27,485 nt of DNA from an uncultured Oscillospiraceae bacterium (GCA_910585155.1 CAJUEC010000032.1:1-27485), one strand, 5' to 3'. Numbered from the stretch's first letter, positions 6,589-13,584 are shown. A program made the numbers and translations. The notes: generated by a model not told the origin, from the letters alone.

Positions 6589-6606
6589 ATGTAGAGGAGG
6601 GTTGAT

Positions 6607-7455
6607 TTATTGGAGCTTCTGGGCCAAAGCGGCAAACTGCTCCAGCCCCAGGCGCTCCCCCCGAACGGTCTCCGACAGCCCGCAGTCCAAAAGCAGCTGC
6701 CGCAGCTGCTCTTTGGAGAACCGGCTTCCATAGGCCGCAGAGAGGGCGTTGAGCAGGGTCTTGCGCCGCTGGGCAAAGGCGGCCTTCACCACAGCGAAAA
6801 TGGCGTCCCGGTCCCCTTCCACAGGAGGGGCGGCGTGGGGGGTGAGCTGGACCACAGCGGAGGTGACCTTGGGGGCGGGGAGGAAGCAGTCGGGGGGCAC
6901 CTCGAAGAGAAGCTCGCACCGGGCATGGTACTGGCAGAACAGGGAGAAGGCCCCGCATTCGGAATCGCCGGGAGCGGCGCAGATTCTCTGGGCCACCTCC
7001 CGCTGGATCATGACGGTGATGGACTGGAAACAGCCGCTCTCAAGCAGTCTGCTCAGCACCGGGGTGGTGATGTTATAGGGGAGATTGGCACAGGCTTTTA
7101 CGGAAAAGCCGGAGAACCGGTCGGCCAGGAGAGAGGGCAGCTCCAGCTTCATGATGTCGCCGGGGATGACCTCCACGTTGGAAAACTGGGCCAGGGTCTC
7201 CGACAGGATGGGGAGCAAGGCGCTGTCCAGTTCCACTGCGACCACCCGGCCCGCCCGAGGGGCCAGCTGCTGGGTGAGGGGGCCGATGCCCGGGCCGATC
7301 TCCAGCACGGCGCAGCGCTCGTCCAGTCCGGCGGCGTCCGCGATTTGCCGGGGGACCCAGTCGACGATGAGGAAATTCTGCCCCATAGATTTGGAGAACC
7401 GAAAGCCATGGCGGGCCAACAGGGCTTTGACGTCGCGGATGTCGGTGAGGTCCAA
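6607..7455 (-). CDS. rsmA: 16S rRNA dimethyladenosine transferase RsmA (KsgA)
   Basis: 282 aa, the usual family length. RsmA dimethylates two adjacent adenosines in the 3' terminal hairpin of 16S rRNA late in 30S assembly, using S-adenosylmethionine. Seen: QNFL (26-29), SAM motif I EIGPGIG (52-58), VELD acidic loop, the catalytic NLPYN motif (124-128), and a C-terminal helical domain with FAQRRKTLLNAL. No ATG is available. The TTG at 7455 is chosen because GGGAGGAGC lies 8 bases upstream and an in-frame stop occurs just before. It is the last gene of the degV-methyltransferase-rsmA run, 25 bp behind its neighbour. Confidence 0.95.
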   Translation of the reverse strand: MDLTDIRDVKALLARHGFRFSKSMGQNFLIVDWVPRQIADAAGLDERCAVLEIGPGIGPLTQQLAPRAGRVVAVELDSALLPILSETLAQFSNVEVIPGDIMKLELPSLLADRFSGFSVKACANLPYNITTPVLSRLLESGCFQSITVMIQREVAQRICAAPGDSECGAFSLFCQYHARCELLFEVPPDCFLPAPKVTSAVVQLTPHAAPPVEGDRDAIFAVVKAAFAQRRKTLLNALSAAYGSRFSKEQLRQLLLDCGLSETVRGERLGLEQFAALAQKLQ

Positions 7456-7480
7456 TGAAAGCTCCTCCCATCACAAGGCG

Positions 7481-8011
7481 TTACTTGACGAAACGGAGAT
7501 AAAAACAGCCGCTGTGCCGTTGGTGAGCGGCCAGCCGGAGCCGCGCCGCCTGGGCAAGGCGGATGAAGCGGTCGGCATCCTGGAAGGCGTCTTCCTGGAT
7601 GATTCCATAACAGGTGCGGAGGGGCTGACCGGCGGCGTCAAGGTCCAGCTCCACCAGGAAGGGGTCTGGGAAGGCGGAGTCGATGTCCGTGTCCCATATG
7701 TGAAGGCAGCCGCCGGGACACAGCACCCGGGCGGCCTCGGCGAAAACCTGGCCCTGAATGTCCGAGGGCATGTACATCAGGGAAAAAAACGCGGTGACGT
7801 GGGAGAACTCGCCGGGGGCAAAGGCCAGGGCGGAGGCGTCCATCAGGAGCTTTTTGGGGCCGTCTGGAGCCTCATCCAGCTCCTCCTGCCGGTTGTCGAT
7901 GGCCACCGCCTGCTGGCCGTAGATGCGCCCGATGACGCCCTCTCCACCGCCACCCAGGTCGAGAATGGGGCCAATCAGGTCCTTTTTGAGGGATAGCTTG
8001 GCGTGCATCAT
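7481..8011 (-). CDS. Class I SAM-dependent methyltransferase
   Basis: 176 aa. The glycine-rich SAM-binding motif ILDLGGGGEGVIGRI (about 16-30) and a later LCPGGCLHIWDTD strand-turn typical of Methyltransf_11/25 proteins show the fold. The substrate cannot be told from sequence. It is shorter than most stand-alone methyltransferases of this type and has little C-terminal capping domain. The start at 8011 (ATG ATG) follows GGGAGAGC. It lies 13 bp behind degV and 25 bp before rsmA, so it is probably co-transcribed with them; co-location with rsmA does not prove an RNA substrate. Confidence 0.8.
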   Translation of the reverse strand: MMHAKLSLKKDLIGPILDLGGGGEGVIGRIYGQQAVAIDNRQEELDEAPDGPKKLLMDASALAFAPGEFSHVTAFFSLMYMPSDIQGQVFAEAARVLCPGGCLHIWDTDIDSAFPDPFLVELDLDAAGQPLRTCYGIIQEDAFQDADRFIRLAQAARLRLAAHQRHSGCFYLRFVK

Positions 8012-8024
8012 GGCAGCTCTCCCA

Positions 8025-8861
8025 TTAATAAGCGGCGATCACGCCGCCGCTGTTGGCATAGTAGGAGCTGAGCCCCCGAGTGGCGGTGATGACGACCCGG
8101 TCAAATTGGCAGGCCTTTTTTGCCAGCTCCCAGAGCTGCTGGGCGCGGTCGGGGCAGAGGCACTGGGCGATATACAGCGTTTTCCCCTTGTGCCGCTGGT
8201 CCAGGGCCATGAGCTCCACCAGCTTGGTCAGAGCCTGCTTGATGGACAGCGCCTGCCCATGCTTGCAGATCTCACCCTCGGGGGTGGAGCCCATGAGCAG
8301 CTTGATGCGCAGAGCGCCGGTGAGCATGGCCTGCACCCGGGTGAGCCGGCCGTTTTTTCTCAAATTGTCCAGGTTTTCCAGGACAAAGAGGGTATTTGTC
8401 TCCGATATGGTCTGCTGCGCCCGGGAGACGACCTGGGCAAAGGGCAGACCGGACTGGGCCAGCTGGTAGAGCCGCTGGGCCAGCAGGACCTCACCGGCAG
8501 AGGCGGAGCAGGAGTTGAACACGTGGATATTCCGCTCCGGCTGCTCCTCAAGAAACAGCTGTCTGGCCTGCCAGGCGCTGTTGTGGGAGCCGCTGAGCAG
8601 GGCGGAGAGGGTGACCACATAGATGTCCCCCTCGGCCTGCCGGTAGGCGTCCAGATAATCGCCGGGGGAGGGGCAGGAGGAAGAGGACGCCTCGGGGCTC
8701 TGATCCATGGCGTAGATGAGCAGACTGGTGTCCAGGGTCTGGTCATCCACATAGTCCTTTCCGCCCACGTGGATGGTCAGCGGAATGGAACGGAACACCG
8801 GGTCGGCCCGCATTTCAGGGGTCAGGTCACAGCAGCTGTCGACGATGATGGAAAAACTCAT
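8025..8861 (-). CDS. DegV family fatty-acid-binding protein
   Basis: 278 aa, standard for DegV. These cytosolic proteins bind a fatty acid and, as FakB, present it to the kinase FakA for phospholipid synthesis. Seen: N-terminal IIVDSCCDLTPEM, a VTLSALLSGSHNSA motif (the conserved S-x-x-LSGTY-x-x-A region), VFNSCSASAGE, a NLDNLRKNGRLT segment and a C-terminal ATRGLSSYYANSGGVIAAY. The usual LSGTYQ is LSGSHN here. The ATG at 8861 has GAGAGGG upstream and its own promoter at 8895-8922. No fakA is in the window, and which of several DegV paralogs this is cannot be said. Confidence 0.9.
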   Translation of the reverse strand: MSFSIIVDSCCDLTPEMRADPVFRSIPLTIHVGGKDYVDDQTLDTSLLIYAMDQSPEASSSSCPSPGDYLDAYRQAEGDIYVVTLSALLSGSHNSAWQARQLFLEEQPERNIHVFNSCSASAGEVLLAQRLYQLAQSGLPFAQVVSRAQQTISETNTLFVLENLDNLRKNGRLTRVQAMLTGALRIKLLMGSTPEGEICKHGQALSIKQALTKLVELMALDQRHKGKTLYIAQCLCPDRAQQLWELAKKACQFDRVVITATRGLSSYYANSGGVIAAY

Positions 8862-8894
8862 AAAACAACCCTCTCATCTAATAATCTAAACCAG

Positions 8895-8922
8895 ATTATA
8901 TCATGCCACCAAGGATTGTCAA
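8895..8922 (-). promoter_or_regulatory. Promoter of degV-methyltransferase-rsmA
   Basis: Minus strand TTGACA (8922-8917), 16 bp, TATAAT (8900-8895), 34 bp before the degV start. Both hexamers are consensus. This separates the degV group from the trmD operon upstream. Confidence 0.8.
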
Positions 8923-8948
8923 GGGGAAGGGAGCGGTTCATAAAACCT

Positions 8949-10241
8949 TTACAAAAGTTTCAGCCGCTTTTCATAGGCCACCCGCCGGGGGTCGTGGGGA
9001 GGCGCCGCGTCCACCAGCACGTTTCCCCGGTACTGGAAGCCGGATTTGCGTAGCAGGCCCAGCATGGCCTTGTTCTTCTTGTGGGTGTCGATCCGCAGCC
9101 AGCTCAGCCCCATGCCCCGGGCCAGAGCCTCCCAGGCGGCGGCCATCTCCCCAGACAGGCCCGAGCCCATCCAGCGGGCCGCCACAGCGCAGCGGTGAAC
9201 AGAGGCGTAGGGCTCCTCACCCCCGGCCCATTTGCCGTCGGTGATGGCGGCGTAGCCGGCCTCCGGGCGGGTGTACAGGGTGAACACCGCCCCCACGGCC
9301 CCGCCGCAGGTGAGCACATAGCACTCCCCCCGGGACATGTCGTTCCAGTAGTCCTCCGCCACGGGGTAGTCCTCCGTCCACTGGTCGATGCCGTTGGCGT
9401 CCATCCAGGCCCGGGCCTGGGCAATGATGGACTGGATGGCGGGGATGTCCCCCTCCTCCGCCGGGCGGCACGCCACCGGCCGGGGCAGGGGAGGGCGGGA
9501 CTGCTCCCGCTCCAGCTCCGCCAGCAGCTTCTGATCTGATTTGGAGGACAGGTCCAGTGCTTCGTACAGGTCGGGCCGCCGTTGCCGGGTGCGCAGAAGG
9601 CTTTGCTTCCGGCGCCACCGCGCCACCTTGGCGTGGTCGCCGGTGAGCAGCTCCGGGGGAACCGATCTTCCGTGCCACACCTCGGGCCGGGAGTACTGGG
9701 GATACTCCAGCAGGCCGTCCCAGTGGCTCTCGTTTTCGTAGCAGGACCGATCGGACAGTACTCCGGGCACCAGGCGGCACACCGCGTCTGCCACCGCCAT
9801 AGCGGCGATCTCTCCGCCGGTGAGCACGAAGTCCCCCAGGGAGATCTCCTCGTCCACGCACGCGTCAATGAAGCGCTGGTCAATGCCCTCATAGTGGCCG
9901 CACACCAAAATCAGGTGGTCATGTTCCCAGGCCAGCCGCTTGGCGTCCGCCTGGGTAAAGGTCTTTCCGCAGGGGGAGAGGTAGATGGTGTGGGACTGCG
10001 TGTCATACCGGCTACGGATGTGCTCCCAGCACTGGTACAGGGGGTCGGCCTGCATCACCGCCCCCCGGCCCCCGCCGTAGGGGTAATCGTCCACCTGCTT
10101 CTGTTTATTTAAGGTATAGTCCCGGATCTGGTGGGCGTCGATGCGCAGGATGTCCCGCTCCTGAGCCCGGCCCAGGATGGACTCGGACAGCACATCCCCC
10201 ACCGTGTCGGGGAACAGGGTCATAATGTCGATGCGGTACAT
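8949..10241 (-). CDS. trmD: TrmD-GNAT fusion: tRNA (guanine37-N1)-methyltransferase with acetyltransferase
   Basis: 430 aa; TrmD alone is ~240-250. Residues 1-~245 are a complete TrmD (MYRIDIMTLFPD, YPYGGGRGAVM, LVCGHYEGIDQRF, ISLGDFVLTGGE with the catalytic Asp, SHWDGLLEYPQYSRPEVW), which makes m1G37 in tRNAs and prevents +1 frameshifting. After a short linker, residues ~256-430 form a GNAT N-acetyltransferase: CRPAEEGDIPAI start, SVHRCAVAARWMGSGLS as the acetyl-CoA loop (R-x-x-G-x-G, R356-G361) and a LRIDTHKKNKAMLGLLRKSGF C-terminal motif. The ATG at 10241 is chosen by AAAGGAGGCACGCCCT; an upstream extension to 10403 only reads through a MITE. It is the last gene of the rimM operon; rplS, normally next, is absent. 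Confidence 0.93.
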   Translation of the reverse strand: MYRIDIMTLFPDTVGDVLSESILGRAQERDILRIDAHQIRDYTLNKQKQVDDYPYGGGRGAVMQADPLYQCWEHIRSRYDTQSHTIYLSPCGKTFTQADAKRLAWEHDHLILVCGHYEGIDQRFIDACVDEEISLGDFVLTGGEIAAMAVADAVCRLVPGVLSDRSCYENESHWDGLLEYPQYSRPEVWHGRSVPPELLTGDHAKVARWRRKQSLLRTRQRRPDLYEALDLSSKSDQKLLAELEREQSRPPLPRPVACRPAEEGDIPAIQSIIAQARAWMDANGIDQWTEDYPVAEDYWNDMSRGECYVLTCGGAVGAVFTLYTRPEAGYAAITDGKWAGGEEPYASVHRCAVAARWMGSGLSGEMAAAWEALARGMGLSWLRIDTHKKNKAMLGLLRKSGFQYRGNVLVDAAPPHDPRRVAYEKRLKLL

Positions 10242-10285
10242 AGGGCGTGCCTCCTTTGTGTAGGGGCGTACTGTGTGCGTCTTTA

Positions 10286-10447
10286 GAAGCTGTACCAATA
10301 GACCCCAGCACACATCCTTGCGGCCCAAATTGCCGCCAGACTGCGTTAAAAAATCTTGAAATACACAAAGTATTCCTGCGATTTTTTGCCTTGTCGGCGG
10401 CAATTTTTCCTTGCAAGTCTGCGTACTTCGGCTATTGGTACAGCTTC
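10286..10447. mobile_element. MITE-like palindromic element, copy 2 (TTA-flanked, at rimM stop)
   Basis: 162 bp with perfect 16-bp inverted repeats (GAAGCTGTACCAATAG at 10286-10301, complement 10432-10447). It is flanked on both sides by TTA (10283-10285 and 10448-10450), and the right TTA is the rimM stop codon read on the minus strand. The whole element is an extended hairpin: AAATTGCCGCC (10327-10337) pairs with 10396-10406, and AAAAAATC with GATTTTTT further in. The core 10355-10380 matches bases 559-584 of copy 1 at 24 of 26 positions. It separates rimM from trmD. No coding potential. Confidence 0.7.
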
Positions 10448-10930
10448 TTACATTCCCTCGATCAGGCGCACTTTTATATACCCGCCTTCAATATTGGTCT
10501 CCAAAACAAACTCGGGCACGGCGGGGACCATGATCTCCCGCTCGCCGGCCACCACGTAGACCTGCTGGCGGGAGGGGGAGAGCACCTCCTTCAGCATGCC
10601 CAGCTTCAGGCCGTTCTCATCCACCACGTCCAGGCCGATGATATCCGCCAAAAAGAAGGCGCCCTGGGGCAGCTTGGCGTCAGAGCGCCGGAGCTGGACG
10701 GTTTTGCCCTTGAGGGCCATGGCCTCCTCCACCGTGTCCACCCCGGCGAAGCGGACGATGACGCTGCCCTTGTGCACCCGGCAGGAGACCGCCTGCCTGG
10801 GGGAGCCGTCTACATAGAGGGTGGAGAACTGGCGCAGAAATTCCGGGCTGTCCGCCCAGGGGACGATGCGGACCTCGCCGTGGATGCTGTGGGTGTTGAC
10901 GATCTGGCCGCAGTCCAGAAACTCGTTCAT
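10448..10930 (-). CDS. rimM: Ribosome maturation factor RimM
   Basis: 160 aa. RimM binds S19 and assists maturation of the 30S head. Seen: N-terminal GQIVNTHSIHGEVRI, matching the family's G-x-(I/V)-x-x-x-H-G-(I/V)-x-G-E-(V/L) start, an LKGKTVQLRR strand, and the PRC-barrel half with DIIGLDVVDENGLKLG, EIMVPAVPEFVLETN and a C-terminal IKVRLIEGM. The ATG at 10930 follows GGAGGTATTCCT; a longer open frame to 11068 is only read-through of a terminator and a MITE. Its own start is preceded within 15 bp by a terminator hairpin. A MITE follows directly after the stop, before trmD. Confidence 0.95.
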   Translation of the reverse strand: MNEFLDCGQIVNTHSIHGEVRIVPWADSPEFLRQFSTLYVDGSPRQAVSCRVHKGSVIVRFAGVDTVEEAMALKGKTVQLRRSDAKLPQGAFFLADIIGLDVVDENGLKLGMLKEVLSPSRQQVYVVAGEREIMVPAVPEFVLETNIEGGYIKVRLIEGM

Positions 10931-10942
10931 AGGAATACCTCC

Positions 10943-10973
10943 AAAAAACAGGCGGGGCGCGGCCCCGCCTGTT
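10943..10973 (-). terminator. Terminator between khpA and rimM, abutting the rimM RBS
   Basis: A perfect 12-bp stem AACAGGCGGGGC/GCCCCGCCTGTT (10947-10958 and 10962-10973) with a 3-base loop. On the minus strand the stem is followed at once by a run of T (10948-10943) and then GGAGGTATT, the rimM RBS. It should stop much of the ffh-rpsP-khpA transcript before rimM-trmD, unless it works as an attenuator. Confidence 0.8.
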
Positions 10974-10979
10974 TCTCTA

Positions 10980-11061
10980 GGCGCTGTTTGAAAATTGGAA
11001 CCATGCCCAGCAGGGAAAAAGAGCCTCCGTTTGGGCGTGTTGACAATGTTCAAACAAGCCC
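10980..11061. mobile_element. MITE-like element, copy 3, internally deleted, at khpA stop
   Basis: 82 bp, flanked by TA (10978-10979 and 11062-11063). Its ends are imperfect inverted repeats (13 of 17). Read on the minus strand, its first ~48 bases match the left arm of copy 1 (GGGCTTGTTTGAA, TGTCAACA, CTTTTTCC) and its last ~36 bases match the right arm (GCTGGGCA, ATTTTCAAACA). The ~80-bp core present in copy 1 is missing. The khpA stop TAG is made from the flanking TA plus the first G of the element. Confidence 0.65.
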
Positions 11062-11291
11062 TAGTCAACGATATCGACCGAGAGCTTTTTGCCCTGGCGC
11101 TGGGCCACCGAGCGCATCAGCGCCCGGATCTCCTTGGCGATGCGGCCCTGGCGGCCGATCACCTTGCCCATGTCGCTGGGGGCGACCCGTAGCTCCAGCA
11201 CCGTCTCGGCGGGCGTCTCGTACTCCGAGACGGAAACCGCGTCGGGCTCGTCCACCAGGCTGCGGGCGATATAAGTGAGCAATTCCTTCAT
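11061..11291 (-). CDS. khpA: KH-domain RNA-binding protein KhpA (YlqC)
   Basis: 76 aa, the family's length. A single type II KH domain with the GXXG loop visible in MGKVIGRQGRIAKEIRAL (about 41-58). KhpA binds RNA, in many Firmicutes together with KhpB/EloR, and affects cell elongation and sRNA/mRNA handling. Its place between rpsP and rimM is the conserved one in Firmicutes. GGGAGGCCCAC precedes the ATG at 11291. The last codon is Asp, and the stop TAG is shared with the border of a MITE, so the original C-terminus may have been slightly different. Confidence 0.93.
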   Translation of the reverse strand: MKELLTYIARSLVDEPDAVSVSEYETPAETVLELRVAPSDMGKVIGRQGRIAKEIRALMRSVAQRQGKKLSVDIVD

Positions 11292-11309
11292 GTGGGCCTC
11301 CCGCCGCCC

Positions 11310-11546
11310 TTACAGGCCGGCTTTTTTCAGCAGGTCGCGCACGGTATCAGTGGGCTGGGCGCCGGTCTTGATCCAGGCCTGAGCCCGCTCCACATCGATG
11401 TTGACAGCGGCAGGGTTCTGCCGGGGGTCATAGGTACCCAGCTCCTCGATGAAACGGCCGTCCCGGGGATAGCGGGAGTCGGCGACCACCACGCGGTAGA
11501 AGGGGGCCTTCTTGGCGCCCATGCGGCGCAGTCTGATTTTAACCAT
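11310..11546 (-). CDS. rpsP: 30S ribosomal protein S16
   Basis: 78 aa, near the usual ~80-90. It binds 16S rRNA early in assembly of the 30S body. Seen: MVKIRLRRMGAKKAPFYRVV, DSRYPRDGRFIEELGTYDP and VNIDVERAQAWIKTGAQPTD, all standard S16 motifs. GGAGGTG precedes the ATG at 11546. It is 18 bp upstream of khpA and follows a small membrane-protein gene that is not part of the classic ffh-rpsP pair. Confidence 0.97.
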   Translation of the reverse strand: MVKIRLRRMGAKKAPFYRVVVADSRYPRDGRFIEELGTYDPRQNPAAVNIDVERAQAWIKTGAQPTDTVRDLLKKAGL

Positions 11547-11615
11547 CGTATATTCACCTCCAAAATAATTCGTAATTTATGGTAAATGTCCGAAAAGGGA
11601 CGTAAACCAACGGGA

Positions 11616-11795
11616 TCAATCGGCGTTTCGCCTGAATACCAGCACAAGTCCGGCGATGCTGGCGGCCGCGGCAATCACGGGATACATCACCCGGCCCACA
11701 TCGCCAATCATGGGAATCCAGGGATCAATCATGCAGACCAGTGTAAACAGGATGCCGATCAGGATCAGGGCAATGCCTTGCAGCTGCTGTCTCAT
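11616..11795 (-). CDS. Small two-TM membrane protein inside the ffh operon
   Basis: 59 aa, ATG 11795 behind AAGAGGAGGTATGTGGC, 17 bp after ffh and 69 bp before rpsP. Two hydrophobic segments (about residues 6-22 and 37-54) are joined by a short loop with DPWIPMIGDVG and end in FRRNAD. I do not recognise a family. The good RBS and tight spacing support a real gene. Its place beside ffh, the SRP GTPase for co-translational membrane insertion, may be coincidence. Confidence 0.7.
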   Translation of the reverse strand: MRQQLQGIALILIGILFTLVCMIDPWIPMIGDVGRVMYPVIAAAASIAGLVLVFRRNAD

Positions 11796-11812
11796 GCCAC
11801 ATACCTCCTCTT

Positions 11813-13153
11813 TTAAAACGGCATCCCCATGCCCTTGAACTTTCCAAACAGGCCCTTGGCCTTCTTGGGGCTGGCAAACTGCCGGGTGAACTGCTGAATC
11901 ATGTCGAACTGCTTCAGCAACCGGTTCACGTCCACCACCTGGGTGCCGGAGCCGGCGGCGATGCGCTTTTTCCGGCTGGAGTTGAGGACGCTGGGGTTTT
12001 CCCGCTCAAAGGGGGTCATGGACTGGATGATGGCCTCAATGCGCTTGAGATTGCCCTCGTCCACCGTGAGGTCCAGCTTTTTGCCCCCCATGCCGGGGAG
12101 CATCCCCATGATGTCCTCCATGGAGCCCATGCTCTTGAGCTGGACCAGCTGGTCGTAGAAGTCGGCCAGGGTGAACTTGTTCTTCCGCAGCCGTTCCATC
12201 TGTTCGGCGGCCTTTTTGGCGTCCAGGCTCTGCTCCGCTTTCTCGATGAGGGAGAGCACGTCGCCCATGCCCAGGATGCGGCTGGCCATGCGGTCGGGGT
12301 GGAACACCTCCACTGCGTCCAGCTTCTCGCCGGTGCCGGCGAATTTGATGGGCTTGCCGGTGACCGCCCGGATGGACAATGCCGCGCCGCCCCGGGCGTC
12401 GCCGTCCAGCTTGGTGAGCATAACGCCGTTGATATCCAGCGCGTCGTCAAAGGTCTTGGCGGCGTTGACCGCGTCCTGGCCGATCATGGCGTCCACCACT
12501 AACAGAATCTCGGTGGGGGAGACCGCCGCCTTGATCCGCCGCAGCTCGTCCATCAGCTCCTCGTCTACGTGGAGCCGGCCGGCGGTGTCCAGGAACACCA
12601 TGTCGCTGCCGTGCTTTTTGGCGTGCTCCACGGCGGCGCGGGCGATGTCCACCGGGTCGATCTGACCCATCTGGAACACGGGAATATCCAGCTGCTGGCC
12701 CACCACTTCCAATTGCTTGATAGCGGCGGGACGGTACACGTCACAGGCGGCCAGGAGGGGCCGCTTGCCCTGCTTTTTCATCAAGCCCGCCAGCTTAGCG
12801 CCGTTGGTGGTCTTGCCCGCGCCCTGAAGGCCCACCAGCATGACTACGGTGGGCGGGGCGGGGGAGATGGCCAGCTTGGTCTCGCCCCCCCCCATTAGGG
12901 TGGTGAGCTCCTCGTTGACGATCTTCACGATCATCTGGGCGGGGGTGAGGGATTCCATCACGTCCTGGCCCACGGCCCGCTGGGTGACCTGGGCCACAAA
13001 GCTCTTAACTACCTTGAAGTTGACGTCTGCCTCCAGAAGGGCCATTTTGATCTCCTTCATGGCCTCCTTGACGTCGGCCTCGGACAGACGTCCCTTGCCC
13101 CGCAGTCGCTTAAAAACGGCGGAAAGCTTGTCGGTGAGACTTTCAAATGCCAT
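11813..13153 (-). CDS. ffh: Signal recognition particle protein Ffh (SRP54)
   Basis: 446 aa, full length. Ffh binds 4.5S/6S SRP RNA and signal sequences and, with FtsY, targets ribosomes to the Sec translocon. N domain at 1-~90, then G1 GLQGAGKTT (108-116), DTAGR (189-193), TKLDGD (247-252) in the GTPase domain, and a methionine-rich M domain after ~330 (MGSMEDIMGMLPGMGG, SRKKRIAAGSG RNA-binding helix). The ATG at 13153 lies 5 bp after ylxM, with AGGAGT inside the ylxM end. First big gene of the minus-strand operon. Confidence 0.98.
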   Translation of the reverse strand: MAFESLTDKLSAVFKRLRGKGRLSEADVKEAMKEIKMALLEADVNFKVVKSFVAQVTQRAVGQDVMESLTPAQMIVKIVNEELTTLMGGGETKLAISPAPPTVVMLVGLQGAGKTTNGAKLAGLMKKQGKRPLLAACDVYRPAAIKQLEVVGQQLDIPVFQMGQIDPVDIARAAVEHAKKHGSDMVFLDTAGRLHVDEELMDELRRIKAAVSPTEILLVVDAMIGQDAVNAAKTFDDALDINGVMLTKLDGDARGGAALSIRAVTGKPIKFAGTGEKLDAVEVFHPDRMASRILGMGDVLSLIEKAEQSLDAKKAAEQMERLRKNKFTLADFYDQLVQLKSMGSMEDIMGMLPGMGGKKLDLTVDEGNLKRIEAIIQSMTPFERENPSVLNSSRKKRIAAGSGTQVVDVNRLLKQFDMIQQFTRQFASPKKAKGLFGKFKGMGMPF

Positions 13154-13158
13154 AGTGG

Positions 13159-13530
13159 TTACTCCTGCTCCAATTTGGCGACGTTGGTTTTGATGGTGTG
13201 GGCCAGCTCATCCAGCATGGCGTCGCTGTAGCTGCGGCGGTTGACGGCCTGGAGCAGCTGGTCCGCCGCGGCGTCAATGGCGGCGATGGCGCCTCGGGAC
13301 TGCTGAAAGCGGCGGATGATGTGGGTCTTGTCCTCAATCTCCGTCATGGCCGCCTCCGCCCGGACGATGACGTCCCGCACGCCCTGGCGGGAGATGCCGT
13401 AATTCTCGGCAATTTCGGCCAGGGAGAGGTCTTCATTATAATAGAGGTCGTAAAATTCCCGCTGCCGGTCTGTGAGCAGATCGCCGTAAAAATCAAAGAG
13501 CATGGCCATGCGGTATGCCTGATTTTTCAT
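13159..13530 (-). CDS. ylxM: YlxM family SRP-associated regulatory protein
   Basis: 123 aa. A sigma-70 region 4-like helix-turn-helix is clear: LTDRQREFYDLYYNEDLSL, AEIAENYGISRQGVRDVI. YlxM/p13 proteins are encoded beside ffh or ftsY and bind the SRP complex, stimulating its GTPase in streptococci. The ATG at 13530 (MKNQAYRM) is chosen by GGAGGCGG 7 bases upstream; six extra codons upstream are unlikely. Promoter at 13585-13613. Confidence 0.93.
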   Translation of the reverse strand: MKNQAYRMAMLFDFYGDLLTDRQREFYDLYYNEDLSLAEIAENYGISRQGVRDVIVRAEAAMTEIEDKTHIIRRFQQSRGAIAAIDAAADQLLQAVNRRSYSDAMLDELAHTIKTNVAKLEQE

Positions 13531-13584
13531 GGAATTCCGCCTCCACAAGATGTTGTGTAAAGCGTGTGGACTTTACAATGCCAT

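Noticed and set aside
10242..10403. Longer TrmD start at 10403
   Set aside because: The extension is translated MITE; the ATG at 10241 has AAAGGAGG at the right distance.
10931..11068. Longer RimM start at 11068
   Set aside because: It would run through a MITE and a terminator; the ATG at 10930 has GGAGGTATT and starts the family motif.
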